DNA of 64,000 nt from CAYNNQ01 sp051748085 (GTDB lineage Bacteria; Desulfobacterota; Desulfovibrionia; Desulfovibrionales; Desulfonatronovibrionaceae): the NCBI GenBank assembly GCA_051748085.1, contig JBNJHA010000005.1, forward strand, positions 8,246-72,245, written 5' to 3'. Shown in pieces: positions 17,901 to 26,124 of the stretch (position 1 is the first letter of the stretch; the number at the start of each line of letters is the position of its first letter). Position numbers and translations under genes: made by a program. Below the pieces are notes generated by a model, which saw only the letters and a program-made list of their open reading frames with translations, made no database searches and had not been told where the DNA came from.

Positions 17901-18853
17901 AGCCGGGAGTCTCCTTTTTTCAGCTTTTCCAGATTATATTTGCGCGGTATCGGAGCGAGTATGCCGGCCGGGCGAAAAATCATCATCGCGACCATGGCCG
18001 CGCCGAATATGAGCATCCGGGCACTGGCAAATTCCCGGAAAATCTCGGGCAACCCGACGATCAGAAAAGCGCCCAGAATAACCCCGGGAATACTGCCTGA
18101 GCCGCCGAGAATGACAATGGTGAAATACAGGACCGACTCCCAGAAAGTAAACGATTCCGGCGAGATGATAGTCATCTTGGACGCGTAAATATTGCCGACC
18201 ATTCCGGCCCAGAAAGCTCCAAGGACAAAGGCGACCAGTTTATAATGACTCGTATTAACACCGTTTCCTTCGGCTGCCAGTTCATCTTCCTTTATATAGT
18301 TCAGCGCCCGTCCGAACCTGGAATCCTCAAGCTTGCGAAACAAAAATACACTTACAGCCAGGAAGACCCATATATAATAAAAGAAGTAATTCGGACGGCT
18401 GATGGTCAATCCGAATAAATCCGGACGGCTGATCCCGAAAATTCCGTTTGCCCCCCCGGTCAGGCCGAAAATATTATTTATCAGCGCAATGCGCACTATT
18501 TCCACTATTCCGATGGTGACAATAAGCAGGTAGTCGCCGCGAAGATGAATAATGGGCCTGGCCACCAATGCGGCGAAAAGAGCGGCTGCAGCACCGCTTA
18601 GCGGCAGGAGCCAGATAACCGGGATCTGCAAAGCGGTATTCATGATCGCCGTGACGTAGGCGCCAACGGCAAAAAACGCGGCATGTCCCATGTGAAACAG
18701 CCCGGTGTGGCCGAGAATAAAATTCAGACTGAGTCCCAGAACTGCATACAGGCCAATATTATTTAAGACCTCCAGCCAGTATAAATTCAGGAAGGCGGGA
18801 CAAATGGCCATTACAACCGCGAACGCGCCGTATATCATGTAATTTTTGTTCAT
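17897..18853 (-). CDS. livM: Branched-chain amino-acid ABC transporter permease LivM
   Basis: 318 residues, eight or nine hydrophobic helices. LSLNFILGHTGLFHMGHAAFFAVGAY and LRGDYLLIVTIGIVEIVRI are LivM landmarks. GGSGSIPGVILGAFLIVGLPEI near the C terminus is the cytoplasmic loop that contacts the ATPases. Start ATG 18853 with GGAG close upstream; the gap to livH is 4 bp. Confidence 0.94.
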   Translation of the reverse strand: MNKNYMIYGAFAVVMAICPAFLNLYWLEVLNNIGLYAVLGLSLNFILGHTGLFHMGHAAFFAVGAYVTAIMNTALQIPVIWLLPLSGAAAALFAALVARPIIHLRGDYLLIVTIGIVEIVRIALINNIFGLTGGANGIFGISRPDLFGLTISRPNYFFYYIWVFLAVSVFLFRKLEDSRFGRALNYIKEDELAAEGNGVNTSHYKLVAFVLGAFWAGMVGNIYASKMTIISPESFTFWESVLYFTIVILGGSGSIPGVILGAFLIVGLPEIFREFASARMLIFGAAMVAMMIFRPAGILAPIPRKYNLEKLKKGDSRL

Positions 18854-18857
18854 TCTC

Positions 18858-19763
18858 CTACACCTTTTCCGCGACTCTTTCGCCGAGCAGTCCAGTCGGC
18901 CGGATAATCAGAATCAAAATCAGGACAAAAAAAGCAATCGCGTCTTTCCAGGCCATGGACAGATAGGCCGCGCCGAGGGCCTCGATAACCCCCAGTAAAA
19001 GTCCGCCGACCATGGCTCCGGGAATATTTCCGATTCCCCCCAGAATAGCAGCGATAAAAGCCTTTAATCCGTACATCCAGCCCATGGTAAAATTTATCTG
19101 TCCGTAATACATGCCGACCATGACTCCGGCCGCACCGCCCAGGGCCGGACCAATGAGAAAAACTATGCTTATAACCCGGTTCACGTTGATGCCCATGAGC
19201 TTTGCCGCCCCCTGGTCAATGGCTGCCGCCCGGATGGCGGTCCCGGTCTTGGTCTTTTGCACGAACAGATACAGGCCGATCATGAGCACTATCGAGGAAA
19301 GCAGAATTATAATCCGGATTAAGGGTATTTCCAGGCCGAATATGTTTACTGCCATTTTGGGCAGTATGTCGTGCGGATAAACGCGGAATTTGGCACCATA
19401 GATAAGCATGACCGCGTTTTGAAAAAATATGGAGGCACCAAGAGCAGAGACAACTGCCGCCAATCGGTCCGCGTTGCGCAGCGGTTTGTACGCGACTCTC
19501 TCCAGAACTACTCCGACCACGGCCACCAAGCCCATGACCATTACGGCCAGAACCAGAATGCCGGCCACTGGGCCCAATTTGGCGGTCAGACCCATGGCGG
19601 TCAGCAGGGTAAGCCCCAAATACGCGCCGATGGTAAACAGATCTCCGTGCGCGAAATTGATGAGTTTAAGTACTCCGTAAACCATGGTGTAGCCAAGCGC
19701 GATCAGGGCGTATATGCCGCCGATGGCCAGGCCGTTGGTGAGTTGCTGAAAGAATAATTCCAT
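18858..19763 (-). CDS. livH: Branched-chain amino-acid ABC transporter permease LivH
   Basis: 301 residues with about eight membrane helices. GGIYALIALGYTMVYGVLKLINFAHGD at the N terminus and ILGGIGNIPGAMVGGLLLGVIE near the C terminus are LivH signatures. ATG 19763 with AGAGG upstream. Separated from livK by a 208-bp gap with a stable hairpin that probably lowers expression of the membrane genes relative to the binding protein. Confidence 0.94.
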   Translation of the reverse strand: MELFFQQLTNGLAIGGIYALIALGYTMVYGVLKLINFAHGDLFTIGAYLGLTLLTAMGLTAKLGPVAGILVLAVMVMGLVAVVGVVLERVAYKPLRNADRLAAVVSALGASIFFQNAVMLIYGAKFRVYPHDILPKMAVNIFGLEIPLIRIIILLSSIVLMIGLYLFVQKTKTGTAIRAAAIDQGAAKLMGINVNRVISIVFLIGPALGGAAGVMVGMYYGQINFTMGWMYGLKAFIAAILGGIGNIPGAMVGGLLLGVIEALGAAYLSMAWKDAIAFFVLILILIIRPTGLLGERVAEKV

Positions 19764-19929
19764 AATGGACCTCTTGGACCCGGATGCTTTTAGCAGCCTG
19801 TTAAATTATTTTTAAGCTATTCAGAATCTTAAAAAGTTCATCGGATTATTTGCGTTTATTTGCTGCAGGACGCAAAATCACACCCGCTCTCTGGTCATTT
19901 GATTCATCAACGCCTGCAGGCAATAGTAA

Positions 19930-19959
19930 CGCGCCGAACACTAAAAAATATTCGGCGCG
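19930..19959 (-). promoter_or_regulatory. Hairpin between livK and livH
   Basis: Perfect 9-bp arms CGCGCCGAA and TTCGGCGCG around a 12-nt A/T-rich loop, 12 nt after the livK stop. No U-run follows on the transcribed strand, so it is more likely a 3'-stabilising or partial attenuation structure in the livK-livHMGF transcript than a full terminator. Confidence 0.6.
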
Positions 19960-19971
19960 GCAAAGGGGTCT

Positions 19972-21108
19972 CTATTTCGGCTGCAGGTCAAACTCGCCCT
20001 GGGCGTTCACTTCATACAGACGGTACAGATCGCCTATACGGTCGCCCTCGTTGTTAAAGGAAATTTTACCGGTAAGTCCGGGCATTTGCTCCAGATCTTC
20101 ATGCAGATATTTGGCCAGGACATCCGGATCCGTGGATTTTGTATTTTTTATGGCCGTAGTGATTGCCAGAAAGCAGTCACCGGACAAAACGGCCCAGACC
20201 GATCCGGGCTTGGAATCATACTGCTTTACGTAAGCCGAGAGAAAATCATCCGCCTCCGGAGTGTCCAAATCCTGAGGAACTGGCGGGCTCAGAAAATAAA
20301 AACCCTGGGCGGCATCCTTGCCGGCGATTTTAACCAGATCGGGATTATTAGTCGCGTCACCGCCAAGAAAGGGAACATCCCAATTCATTTCCTTTTTTTG
20401 CCGCAAAAGCATGCCGGCTTCCGGATAATATCCGGTAAAAAAGACAACATCCGGTTTGGAAGACTTCATTGTGGTCAGCATGGAAGTATAATCCCTTTCC
20501 CCGGCTGTCAGGGCGTTGAAAAAAACAACGTCCGCCTTGCCCTGTTTTTCCAGAAGTTTCTTGGCTTCGTCCGCCAGCCCCTTGGCGTAAGTAGTGTTGT
20601 CGTGCAGGATCGCCACCCGCTTAAACCCCATATCGTTAAGTGTCTTGACCGCTACCTTGCCCTGTTCATCATCGCGCGGGCAGGTCCTGAAAAATTTATC
20701 CAGCCCTTTTTGCGTGAGTCGAATGGCTGTGGAACCGTTGGCTAACTGAATAATGCCGGATTCATCATAAATATTTTGCGTCGCTTCGGTTACCGAGGAA
20801 CCATAAGTTCCGATTACAGCGACTATCCCCTGGGTTGTCAGTCTTTGTGCCGCCAATGCCGCTGTACGCGGATCGCCGCCGTCGTCCTGGACAATAATTT
20901 CCACTTCCCGGCCGAGCAATCCGCCTTTTTCATTGATGTCATCCGCCAGTAGTTGAACGATTTGTTTCATGTCCTGGCCTTCACTGGCCCAGGAACCGGT
21001 AAGCGGACACATAAGGCCTATCTTGATGGTTTCGGCAACTGCCATGCCGGCTGAAAAGACCATGATCAAGGCTCCGAGAATTGTCAAACCGATAAATTTT
21101 CTCACCAT
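19972..21108 (-). CDS. livK: Branched-chain amino-acid ABC transporter substrate-binding protein
   Basis: 378 residues. Signal peptide MVRKFIGLTILGALIMVFSA ending AVAE. Then type I periplasmic binding fold: KIGLMCPLTGSWASEGQDM, VEIIVQDDGGDPRTA, VIGTYGSSVTEA and DVVFFTGYYPEAGMLLRQ. It captures branched-chain or related amino acids for LivHMGF. ATG 21108 preceded by GGAGGCATAA. First gene of the liv block. The 250-bp upstream region holds its probable promoter and, farther up, the qmoC terminator. Confidence 0.94.
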   Translation of the reverse strand: MVRKFIGLTILGALIMVFSAGMAVAETIKIGLMCPLTGSWASEGQDMKQIVQLLADDINEKGGLLGREVEIIVQDDGGDPRTAALAAQRLTTQGIVAVIGTYGSSVTEATQNIYDESGIIQLANGSTAIRLTQKGLDKFFRTCPRDDEQGKVAVKTLNDMGFKRVAILHDNTTYAKGLADEAKKLLEKQGKADVVFFNALTAGERDYTSMLTTMKSSKPDVVFFTGYYPEAGMLLRQKKEMNWDVPFLGGDATNNPDLVKIAGKDAAQGFYFLSPPVPQDLDTPEADDFLSAYVKQYDSKPGSVWAVLSGDCFLAITTAIKNTKSTDPDVLAKYLHEDLEQMPGLTGKISFNNEGDRIGDLYRLYEVNAQGEFDLQPK

Positions 21109-21308
21109 TTATGCCTCCTAACTGCTAGAAAAGTTAAAAACTCCAGACCATGCCTTTTCACAGAAAGGCACTTCTGCAATACGAGCTCATTGCATATACA
21201 AAATCAGGCTCCAAATCAATGCATAATTCGGTATTTAGCCGCAAATAGATTGCCTAGCCCCGCACCTCGTTTATTCTTCCTTTTATCCATGTTTCCAGCC
21301 GTTGGCCA

Positions 21309-21338
21309 AAAAAAACCCGCTCCTGGGAGCGGGTTTTT
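21309..21338. terminator. Bidirectional rho-independent terminator after qmoC
   Basis: AAAAAAACCCGCTCC TG GGAGCGGGTTTTT: a 7-8 bp G+C stem with A and T runs on both sides, 23 nt past the qmoC stop. On the transcribed strand it ends with a long U-run. It closes the apr-qmo unit and separates it from livK. Confidence 0.88.
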
Positions 21339-21360
21339 AATATTCTGTACAGACAAAAGG

Positions 21361-22506
21361 TTACTCACTCGGTCCCTTGCGCCCGATCTGATGCGCGTAG
21401 GCCAAAGCAACCGTCCGATAGACCAGATGAGCCAGCTTGCTCCAGGGCAGATAAGCAATCAGCATGAATACGGAAATCAAGTGCAGATAGTACATGGGAT
21501 AGGCCAGGGCCGGCAAAGCGGCAAGGCGCAGAATCTCGCACAAGATTCCGGTGACAGCTATAACCCATATGACGCCGATCAAATACCAGTCATAAAATGA
21601 ACTGCGCTGCTTCGCGGGATCATAATCCAAACGCATGCGGGTAATCAGGGTCAAGCCGACCACAAGAGCGATGGCTCCAAGGTTGGCCAGTATCTTGATC
21701 GGATTCCACAGGGCCAGGGGCGTATGCATTTGATGACCTATAAGCAAGCCTCCCCAATGGCCGACCGCGATTATGCTCGTGACCACGAAAAGGGCGATAA
21801 AACCGTAAAAAAGCCAAAGATGACCGGGATAACGGTCTTTGTTGGACGCGCAATCCTTAAACTTGCTGTGAGTCAGTATCTGGTCCTTGATCACGACATA
21901 CAAAGATTTCCAGATGCTTGGCGCGTCTTCGCCCGGAACCTGCCCCGATTCCCTGAATGAGGCCAGCAATTTACTGATGGCGCTTGCAAAGGAAAAAATG
22001 ACAAAGACAGCGACCAGGCCGAACACCGGATCGATGGTATAGTCACCCGGAAAAACCTTGCCGTAAATGACTTCGCCGGCGGGAATGGAAAGCCCGGTGG
22101 TAAAGCCCCAGATAATGAGGTAAATCAAGGCCGGAATGGCGAACAGGATGGGCAGGTATTTTGATGAACTCATCCATTTGCCGAAAACTGCCGGTTTGGC
22201 CAGAGAGCGATAGGCCATATTACGCAGGGAGGCCAGTACATCGCCGGGATTGGCCCCGCGCGGGCAAAGATCCGAACATTCTCCGCAATTATGACACAGC
22301 CAGATATCTATATCGTTGACCAGTTTGTCCTTCATCCCCCATTGGGCCCAGATCATTTCCTTGCGCGGAAAAGGATTCTTTTCCGGGGATAAGGGACAGA
22401 CAACGCTGCAGGTTGCGCATTGGTAGCATTTTTTAAGCGATTCGCCACCGGCAGCCTGCAGATCCTCTATAAACTTTACATTTGGATCTACTTTTAATGC
22501 AGCCAT
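21361..22506 (-). CDS. qmoC: Quinone-interacting membrane-bound oxidoreductase subunit C
   Basis: 381 residues. Residues ~20-95 hold two [4Fe-4S] motifs (CYQCATCSVVCP, CHNCGECSDLCP) as in HdrC. Residues ~125-375 are a heme b membrane domain of the NarI/cytochrome b type with about six helices (LPILFAIPALIYLIIWGF, WLFYGFIALFVVTSIIAVGH, GAIALVVGLTLITRM) and several histidines for heme. It takes electrons from menaquinol toward QmoAB and AprAB. ATG 22506 with GGAGG upstream; 12 bp after qmoB. Confidence 0.96.
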   Translation of the reverse strand: MAALKVDPNVKFIEDLQAAGGESLKKCYQCATCSVVCPLSPEKNPFPRKEMIWAQWGMKDKLVNDIDIWLCHNCGECSDLCPRGANPGDVLASLRNMAYRSLAKPAVFGKWMSSSKYLPILFAIPALIYLIIWGFTTGLSIPAGEVIYGKVFPGDYTIDPVFGLVAVFVIFSFASAISKLLASFRESGQVPGEDAPSIWKSLYVVIKDQILTHSKFKDCASNKDRYPGHLWLFYGFIALFVVTSIIAVGHWGGLLIGHQMHTPLALWNPIKILANLGAIALVVGLTLITRMRLDYDPAKQRSSFYDWYLIGVIWVIAVTGILCEILRLAALPALAYPMYYLHLISVFMLIAYLPWSKLAHLVYRTVALAYAHQIGRKGPSE

Positions 22507-22518
22507 TTAATAATCCTC

Positions 22519-24720
22519 CTAGAAGCCCTTGTACGGGTTTGGACCAAATTCTTCGACCCTCTCGATGAAGCTGTCAATTATTTCCGGAATCCTGTCGTAG
22601 TCGTCAATGGCCACTTCTTCCTGATGTACCCTCTCGGCCTCTACCTGCAGTCTTTCCAGGGTTTCCCCGATATTGGTCATTCTCTGACTGCAAAGTTCGC
22701 TGCCCTTCATGAAATGGCACTGATAGTCGTCACCGAACTTACAGCCCAAAAGCAGAACACCGTCGATTCCCTTGGACATGGATTCCGCGATCCACTGCGT
22801 GTTGACCGATCCAAGACAGCGCACCGGGATAAACCGTACGGACGAGGACCATTTTTTCTTGCGCATGGCGGCCATGTCCAGAGCCGGATAGGCATCGTTC
22901 TCGCAGACAAGAACCAGAAAGCGGTAGCCACCTTCTTCTTCGTCTTCGGGGACTTCGATCTGGCCGATCATTTCATTGAGCATGGATACTGAATAATTAT
23001 CAAAGGAAATTACCCGTTCCGGACAGGCTCCCATGCAGGTTCCGCAGCGGCGGCAGCGTGTGGGATTGGGCATCGGAGTACCCTTTTCATCCTCGTCCAG
23101 CGCTCCGAAGGGACATTCCTCGGTGCACCGCTTACACTGCGTGCAGCGGACCATATTAAACTTGGGATAGGTCAGGTCACCCGAACGCGGGTGGACGGCC
23201 ATGCCCCGGTTGGTGCTTTCAATACACTGGACCGCCTTTAAAGCGGCCCCGGCCGCATCATCCTCGGCCGTGGACAGACTCATCGGCTGCCGCACGCAAC
23301 CCGCGGCGTAAACACCGGTTCTCCTGGTTTCATAGGGAAAACATATATAGTTTGAATCCGCGAAACCGTTGAAAAGTTCCAGGTCCGGTATCTGCTGCCC
23401 CTGGCGATAGGCCAGTTTCAGGGTTCCGTTCTCAAAGGTGTCTTCGGCTGTGGTCGGAACCATTCCCACGGTCAGAACCAGAATGTCGACCTCGACTTCC
23501 AGGTCCTCGCCGATAAGGGTATCCCCAACTCTGACCAGAACCTTGCCGTTTTCTCCTTCGCTTACTTCCTGTATCTCCGCCTTGGTCAAAAATATACCCG
23601 GGTCATCCTGGGCGGCCTGGTAATAATTTTCGTAAACGCCGGGGGTCCGCATGTCCTTGTAAAAAATATAAGCCTTGGCTTCCGGATCCTTCTCACGGAT
23701 ATACCCGGCCTGCTTAAGCGATGTCATGCAGCATACGGATGAACAATACGGCAGATGCTCCGGATCACGCTGTCCGGCGCATTGAATAAAGGCAACGCTC
23801 TGAGCCGGCGCATCATCGGAAGGACGCTTGATAGCACCGGTTGCGGCCATTTCCTCGAACTGGACATTGGTAATGACATTTTTTGACTTACCATATCCCA
23901 AGTGCCCGAGATTGCCGGCATCATAAGGTTTCCATCCTGTCGCAAGCACGACGGAGCCGACGTCCAGGACCTGTTCTTCTTCACCGGACTTTACGGTTGC
24001 CTTATACATGCCGGGAGCACCGCCCAGATTTTCCAGAGTCGTGCCGGTCAAGACCTTGATCTTGTCATTGTTTTCAACCTTGGCGATCAAACCCTTAATT
24101 TGCGGGGTTTGCGGCTGAGTGTAGGGGAATTTATACGGCAGCTGCTTGTACATCCGGGTTGCAAATCCCCCCAGATTTTCCTCTTTTTCAACCAGAACCA
24201 CATCATAGCCCATGGACGCCGCGTTTTCCGCGGCGTTAAGACCGGTATGGCCGCCGCCAAGGACAAGTATGGCCTTGCTCACTTCCGGAATATCCGGTTC
24301 CGGGGGCGCGGTTTTTTCCAATCTGGTCACGCCCATCTTGATATAATCCTGAAGCATCATCGTCAGACTGTTAGCTTCCAGATCAGTTTCTTCCAGCGGC
24401 GGCAACCCTTCAGGTTCTTTAAAACTCCAGACTGCCAGCTCCCGGATATTGACCCGTTCCACAGGAATTTCCGGACCGAAATCAAATACATCCCACATGA
24501 CCCGTGGAGAACAGGCGGCAACACAAACACCGTCTATATTGCCCTCTTCAATGTCCTTCTTGATTTCCGCCACCCCTTCGCTTCCGCACAGAAAGGGGAG
24601 CTTCTTAATCAATGCCGGGCAGACCTCATCATCAACATGCTCTTCGAGCTGTTCAAAGTCTATGTCCTGCTCGCCGATGTCACAACCGGTGCAGATATAT
24701 ACTCCAATCTTCTCAGGCAT
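22519..24720 (-). CDS. qmoB: Quinone-interacting membrane-bound oxidoreductase subunit B
   Basis: 733 residues. N-terminal ~130 residues with GVYICTGCDIGEQ precede an HdrA-like FAD domain (ILVLGGGHTGLNAAENAASMGYDVVLVEKEENLGG when read across 150-185), then CSSVCCMTSLKQ and an ATGWKPY loop. Two ferredoxin motifs follow near 560-600 (CTQCKRCTEECP, CRRCGTCMGACP), and a C-terminal MvhD-like domain (RFIPVRCLGSVN, LLLGCKFGDDYQCHF). Soluble partner of QmoA in the membrane-anchored complex that feeds APS reductase. Starts 6 nt after the qmoA stop. Confidence 0.96.
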   Translation of the reverse strand: MPEKIGVYICTGCDIGEQDIDFEQLEEHVDDEVCPALIKKLPFLCGSEGVAEIKKDIEEGNIDGVCVAACSPRVMWDVFDFGPEIPVERVNIRELAVWSFKEPEGLPPLEETDLEANSLTMMLQDYIKMGVTRLEKTAPPEPDIPEVSKAILVLGGGHTGLNAAENAASMGYDVVLVEKEENLGGFATRMYKQLPYKFPYTQPQTPQIKGLIAKVENNDKIKVLTGTTLENLGGAPGMYKATVKSGEEEQVLDVGSVVLATGWKPYDAGNLGHLGYGKSKNVITNVQFEEMAATGAIKRPSDDAPAQSVAFIQCAGQRDPEHLPYCSSVCCMTSLKQAGYIREKDPEAKAYIFYKDMRTPGVYENYYQAAQDDPGIFLTKAEIQEVSEGENGKVLVRVGDTLIGEDLEVEVDILVLTVGMVPTTAEDTFENGTLKLAYRQGQQIPDLELFNGFADSNYICFPYETRRTGVYAAGCVRQPMSLSTAEDDAAGAALKAVQCIESTNRGMAVHPRSGDLTYPKFNMVRCTQCKRCTEECPFGALDEDEKGTPMPNPTRCRRCGTCMGACPERVISFDNYSVSMLNEMIGQIEVPEDEEEGGYRFLVLVCENDAYPALDMAAMRKKKWSSSVRFIPVRCLGSVNTQWIAESMSKGIDGVLLLGCKFGDDYQCHFMKGSELCSQRMTNIGETLERLQVEAERVHQEEVAIDDYDRIPEIIDSFIERVEEFGPNPYKGF

Positions 24721-24726
24721 TGTGAC

Positions 24727-25971
24727 TTACCTCCTCACCTTTTGGATAGCTTTCAGGGCCGCCCCGGTTGCAGTTTCAGCCGAAGTCACGACATCGAGCG
24801 GCATCTTGGCGCATCCGGCCGCAAACACCCCGTTGTCCTCTCCGCTGATTACAAAACCTTCCTCATCCAGCTCCGCCTGAACAGGCAGTTTTTCTCCGGC
24901 AACAGTCGGCTGCATGCCGGTGGCCAGAACGACCAAATCAAATTTTTCTTCTTTTTTCAATCCGGCGATTATATCTTCAGCGGTAACTATTACATCGCCG
25001 CTGGACGCCTCTTCTTCCACTTTGGCCACTTTACCCTTGACCATTTTTATTTTCTCATCTTCCTGAATATTCTGCAAAAACTTTTCATAGCGTCCCGGAG
25101 CCCGCAAATCTATATAATAAATAACGATTTCCGCTTCCGGATATTGCTCCCGGATATAGGTACACTGCTTTAGTGACGCCATGCAGCAGATATATGAACA
25201 AAACGTCAAATGGTTTTGATCTCTGGAGCCCGCACATTGGACAAAGGCGATTCTCTGCGGCTCCTTGCTGTCCGAAGGACGCAGCACCTTGCCCTCTGTC
25301 GGGCCGCTGGGTGCCGCCAGACGTTCCATCTGCATGTTGTTTATGACATTTTTAATTTCGCCCGCACCTAGATTGGTCAAATTGGTCACATCGTATGGTT
25401 TCCAGCCCGTGGCCCAGATAACCGAACCGACATTCAGGGTAATTTCCTTTTCTTTTTCTTCCAGGTCGATTGCCTCGTACGGGCAGGCATCAACGCATTT
25501 GGCACACGAAGTCCCCTGGCACACGGATTCATCTATTACGTAGCGCATGGGCATGGCCATCGGATGCGGCTGATATATCGCCTTTGTCTCCCCAAGACCA
25601 AAATCAAAATCACTGTTTCGAGTGGCCGGACAAACCTCAACACACTTGCCGCAGGCGGTACAGTTGGTGTTAACAAAACGCGGTTTGATTTTTAGTTTTG
25701 CCTCGTAATTTCCGGATTCTCCACTAACGGAAACAACTTCCGACATGGTGAAATATTTTACATTCGGGTTCTTTTTAATACGCTGGAAATTGATTTCCAG
25801 CCCGCAGGTCGGGGGGCAAAGCTTTGGGAAATAATGCTTTAATTGCGTGACCCGGCCTCCCAGATACGGTTCCTTTTCAACAATGTACACCTCGTAGCCG
25901 ACTTCCGCTGCCTCCAGGGCGGCAGTGATCCCACTGAATCCGCCTCCGACAACCAGGATACTATTGGACAT
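24727..25971 (-). CDS. qmoA: Quinone-interacting membrane-bound oxidoreductase subunit A
   Basis: 414 residues, HdrA-like flavoprotein. FAD loop VVGGGFSGITAALEAAEVG at 5-23, LGGRVTQLKHYFPKLCPPTCG, cluster motifs CTACGKCVEVCP and CQGTSCAKCVDACPYEAI, ATGWKPYD, and CSYICCMASLKQC. With QmoB it forms the cytoplasmic part of the complex linking the quinone pool to AprAB. ATG 25971 with GGGAGG upstream. A 153-bp gap with two hairpins separates it from aprA. Confidence 0.96.
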   Translation of the reverse strand: MSNSILVVGGGFSGITAALEAAEVGYEVYIVEKEPYLGGRVTQLKHYFPKLCPPTCGLEINFQRIKKNPNVKYFTMSEVVSVSGESGNYEAKLKIKPRFVNTNCTACGKCVEVCPATRNSDFDFGLGETKAIYQPHPMAMPMRYVIDESVCQGTSCAKCVDACPYEAIDLEEKEKEITLNVGSVIWATGWKPYDVTNLTNLGAGEIKNVINNMQMERLAAPSGPTEGKVLRPSDSKEPQRIAFVQCAGSRDQNHLTFCSYICCMASLKQCTYIREQYPEAEIVIYYIDLRAPGRYEKFLQNIQEDEKIKMVKGKVAKVEEEASSGDVIVTAEDIIAGLKKEEKFDLVVLATGMQPTVAGEKLPVQAELDEEGFVISGEDNGVFAAGCAKMPLDVVTSAETATGAALKAIQKVRR

Positions 25972-26018
25972 ATTTTCCTCCCTGATTTATAGCCTGATAC
26001 TCTCTATGTGAAAATGGC

Positions 26019-26067
26019 CTAAGCCCAAACTAGCCCCTTTGCCTTTTCGGGCCGGCTTTGGCTTAGA
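26019..26067 (-). promoter_or_regulatory. Second, looser stem-loop between aprA and qmoA
   Basis: CCTAAGCCCAAA and CTTTGGCTTAG pair over a ~25-nt interior with further short GC pairs. It lies between the strong hairpin and the qmoA start. May act with it in setting the aprBA/qmoABC ratio. Confidence 0.4.
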
Positions 26068-26088
26068 CCATCCAGCATTATAATATAA

Positions 26089-26115
26089 GGCTGCGGGCCT
26101 TAACGGCCCGCAGCC
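26089..26115 (-). promoter_or_regulatory. Strong hairpin downstream of aprA
   Basis: Perfect 11-bp arms GGCTGCGGGCC / GGCCCGCAGCC around a 5-nt loop, starting 10 nt after the aprA stop, followed on the transcribed strand by TTATATTATAAT. The T-run is broken, so partial termination or 3'-end protection of aprBA mRNA before qmoABC is more likely than full stop. Confidence 0.7.
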
Positions 26116-26124
26116 ATGTTCTCT

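Noticed and set aside
23902..25173. 423-codon + strand ORF opposite qmoB/qmoA
   Set aside because: Shadow frame of strongly conserved qmo genes; no protein-like motifs.
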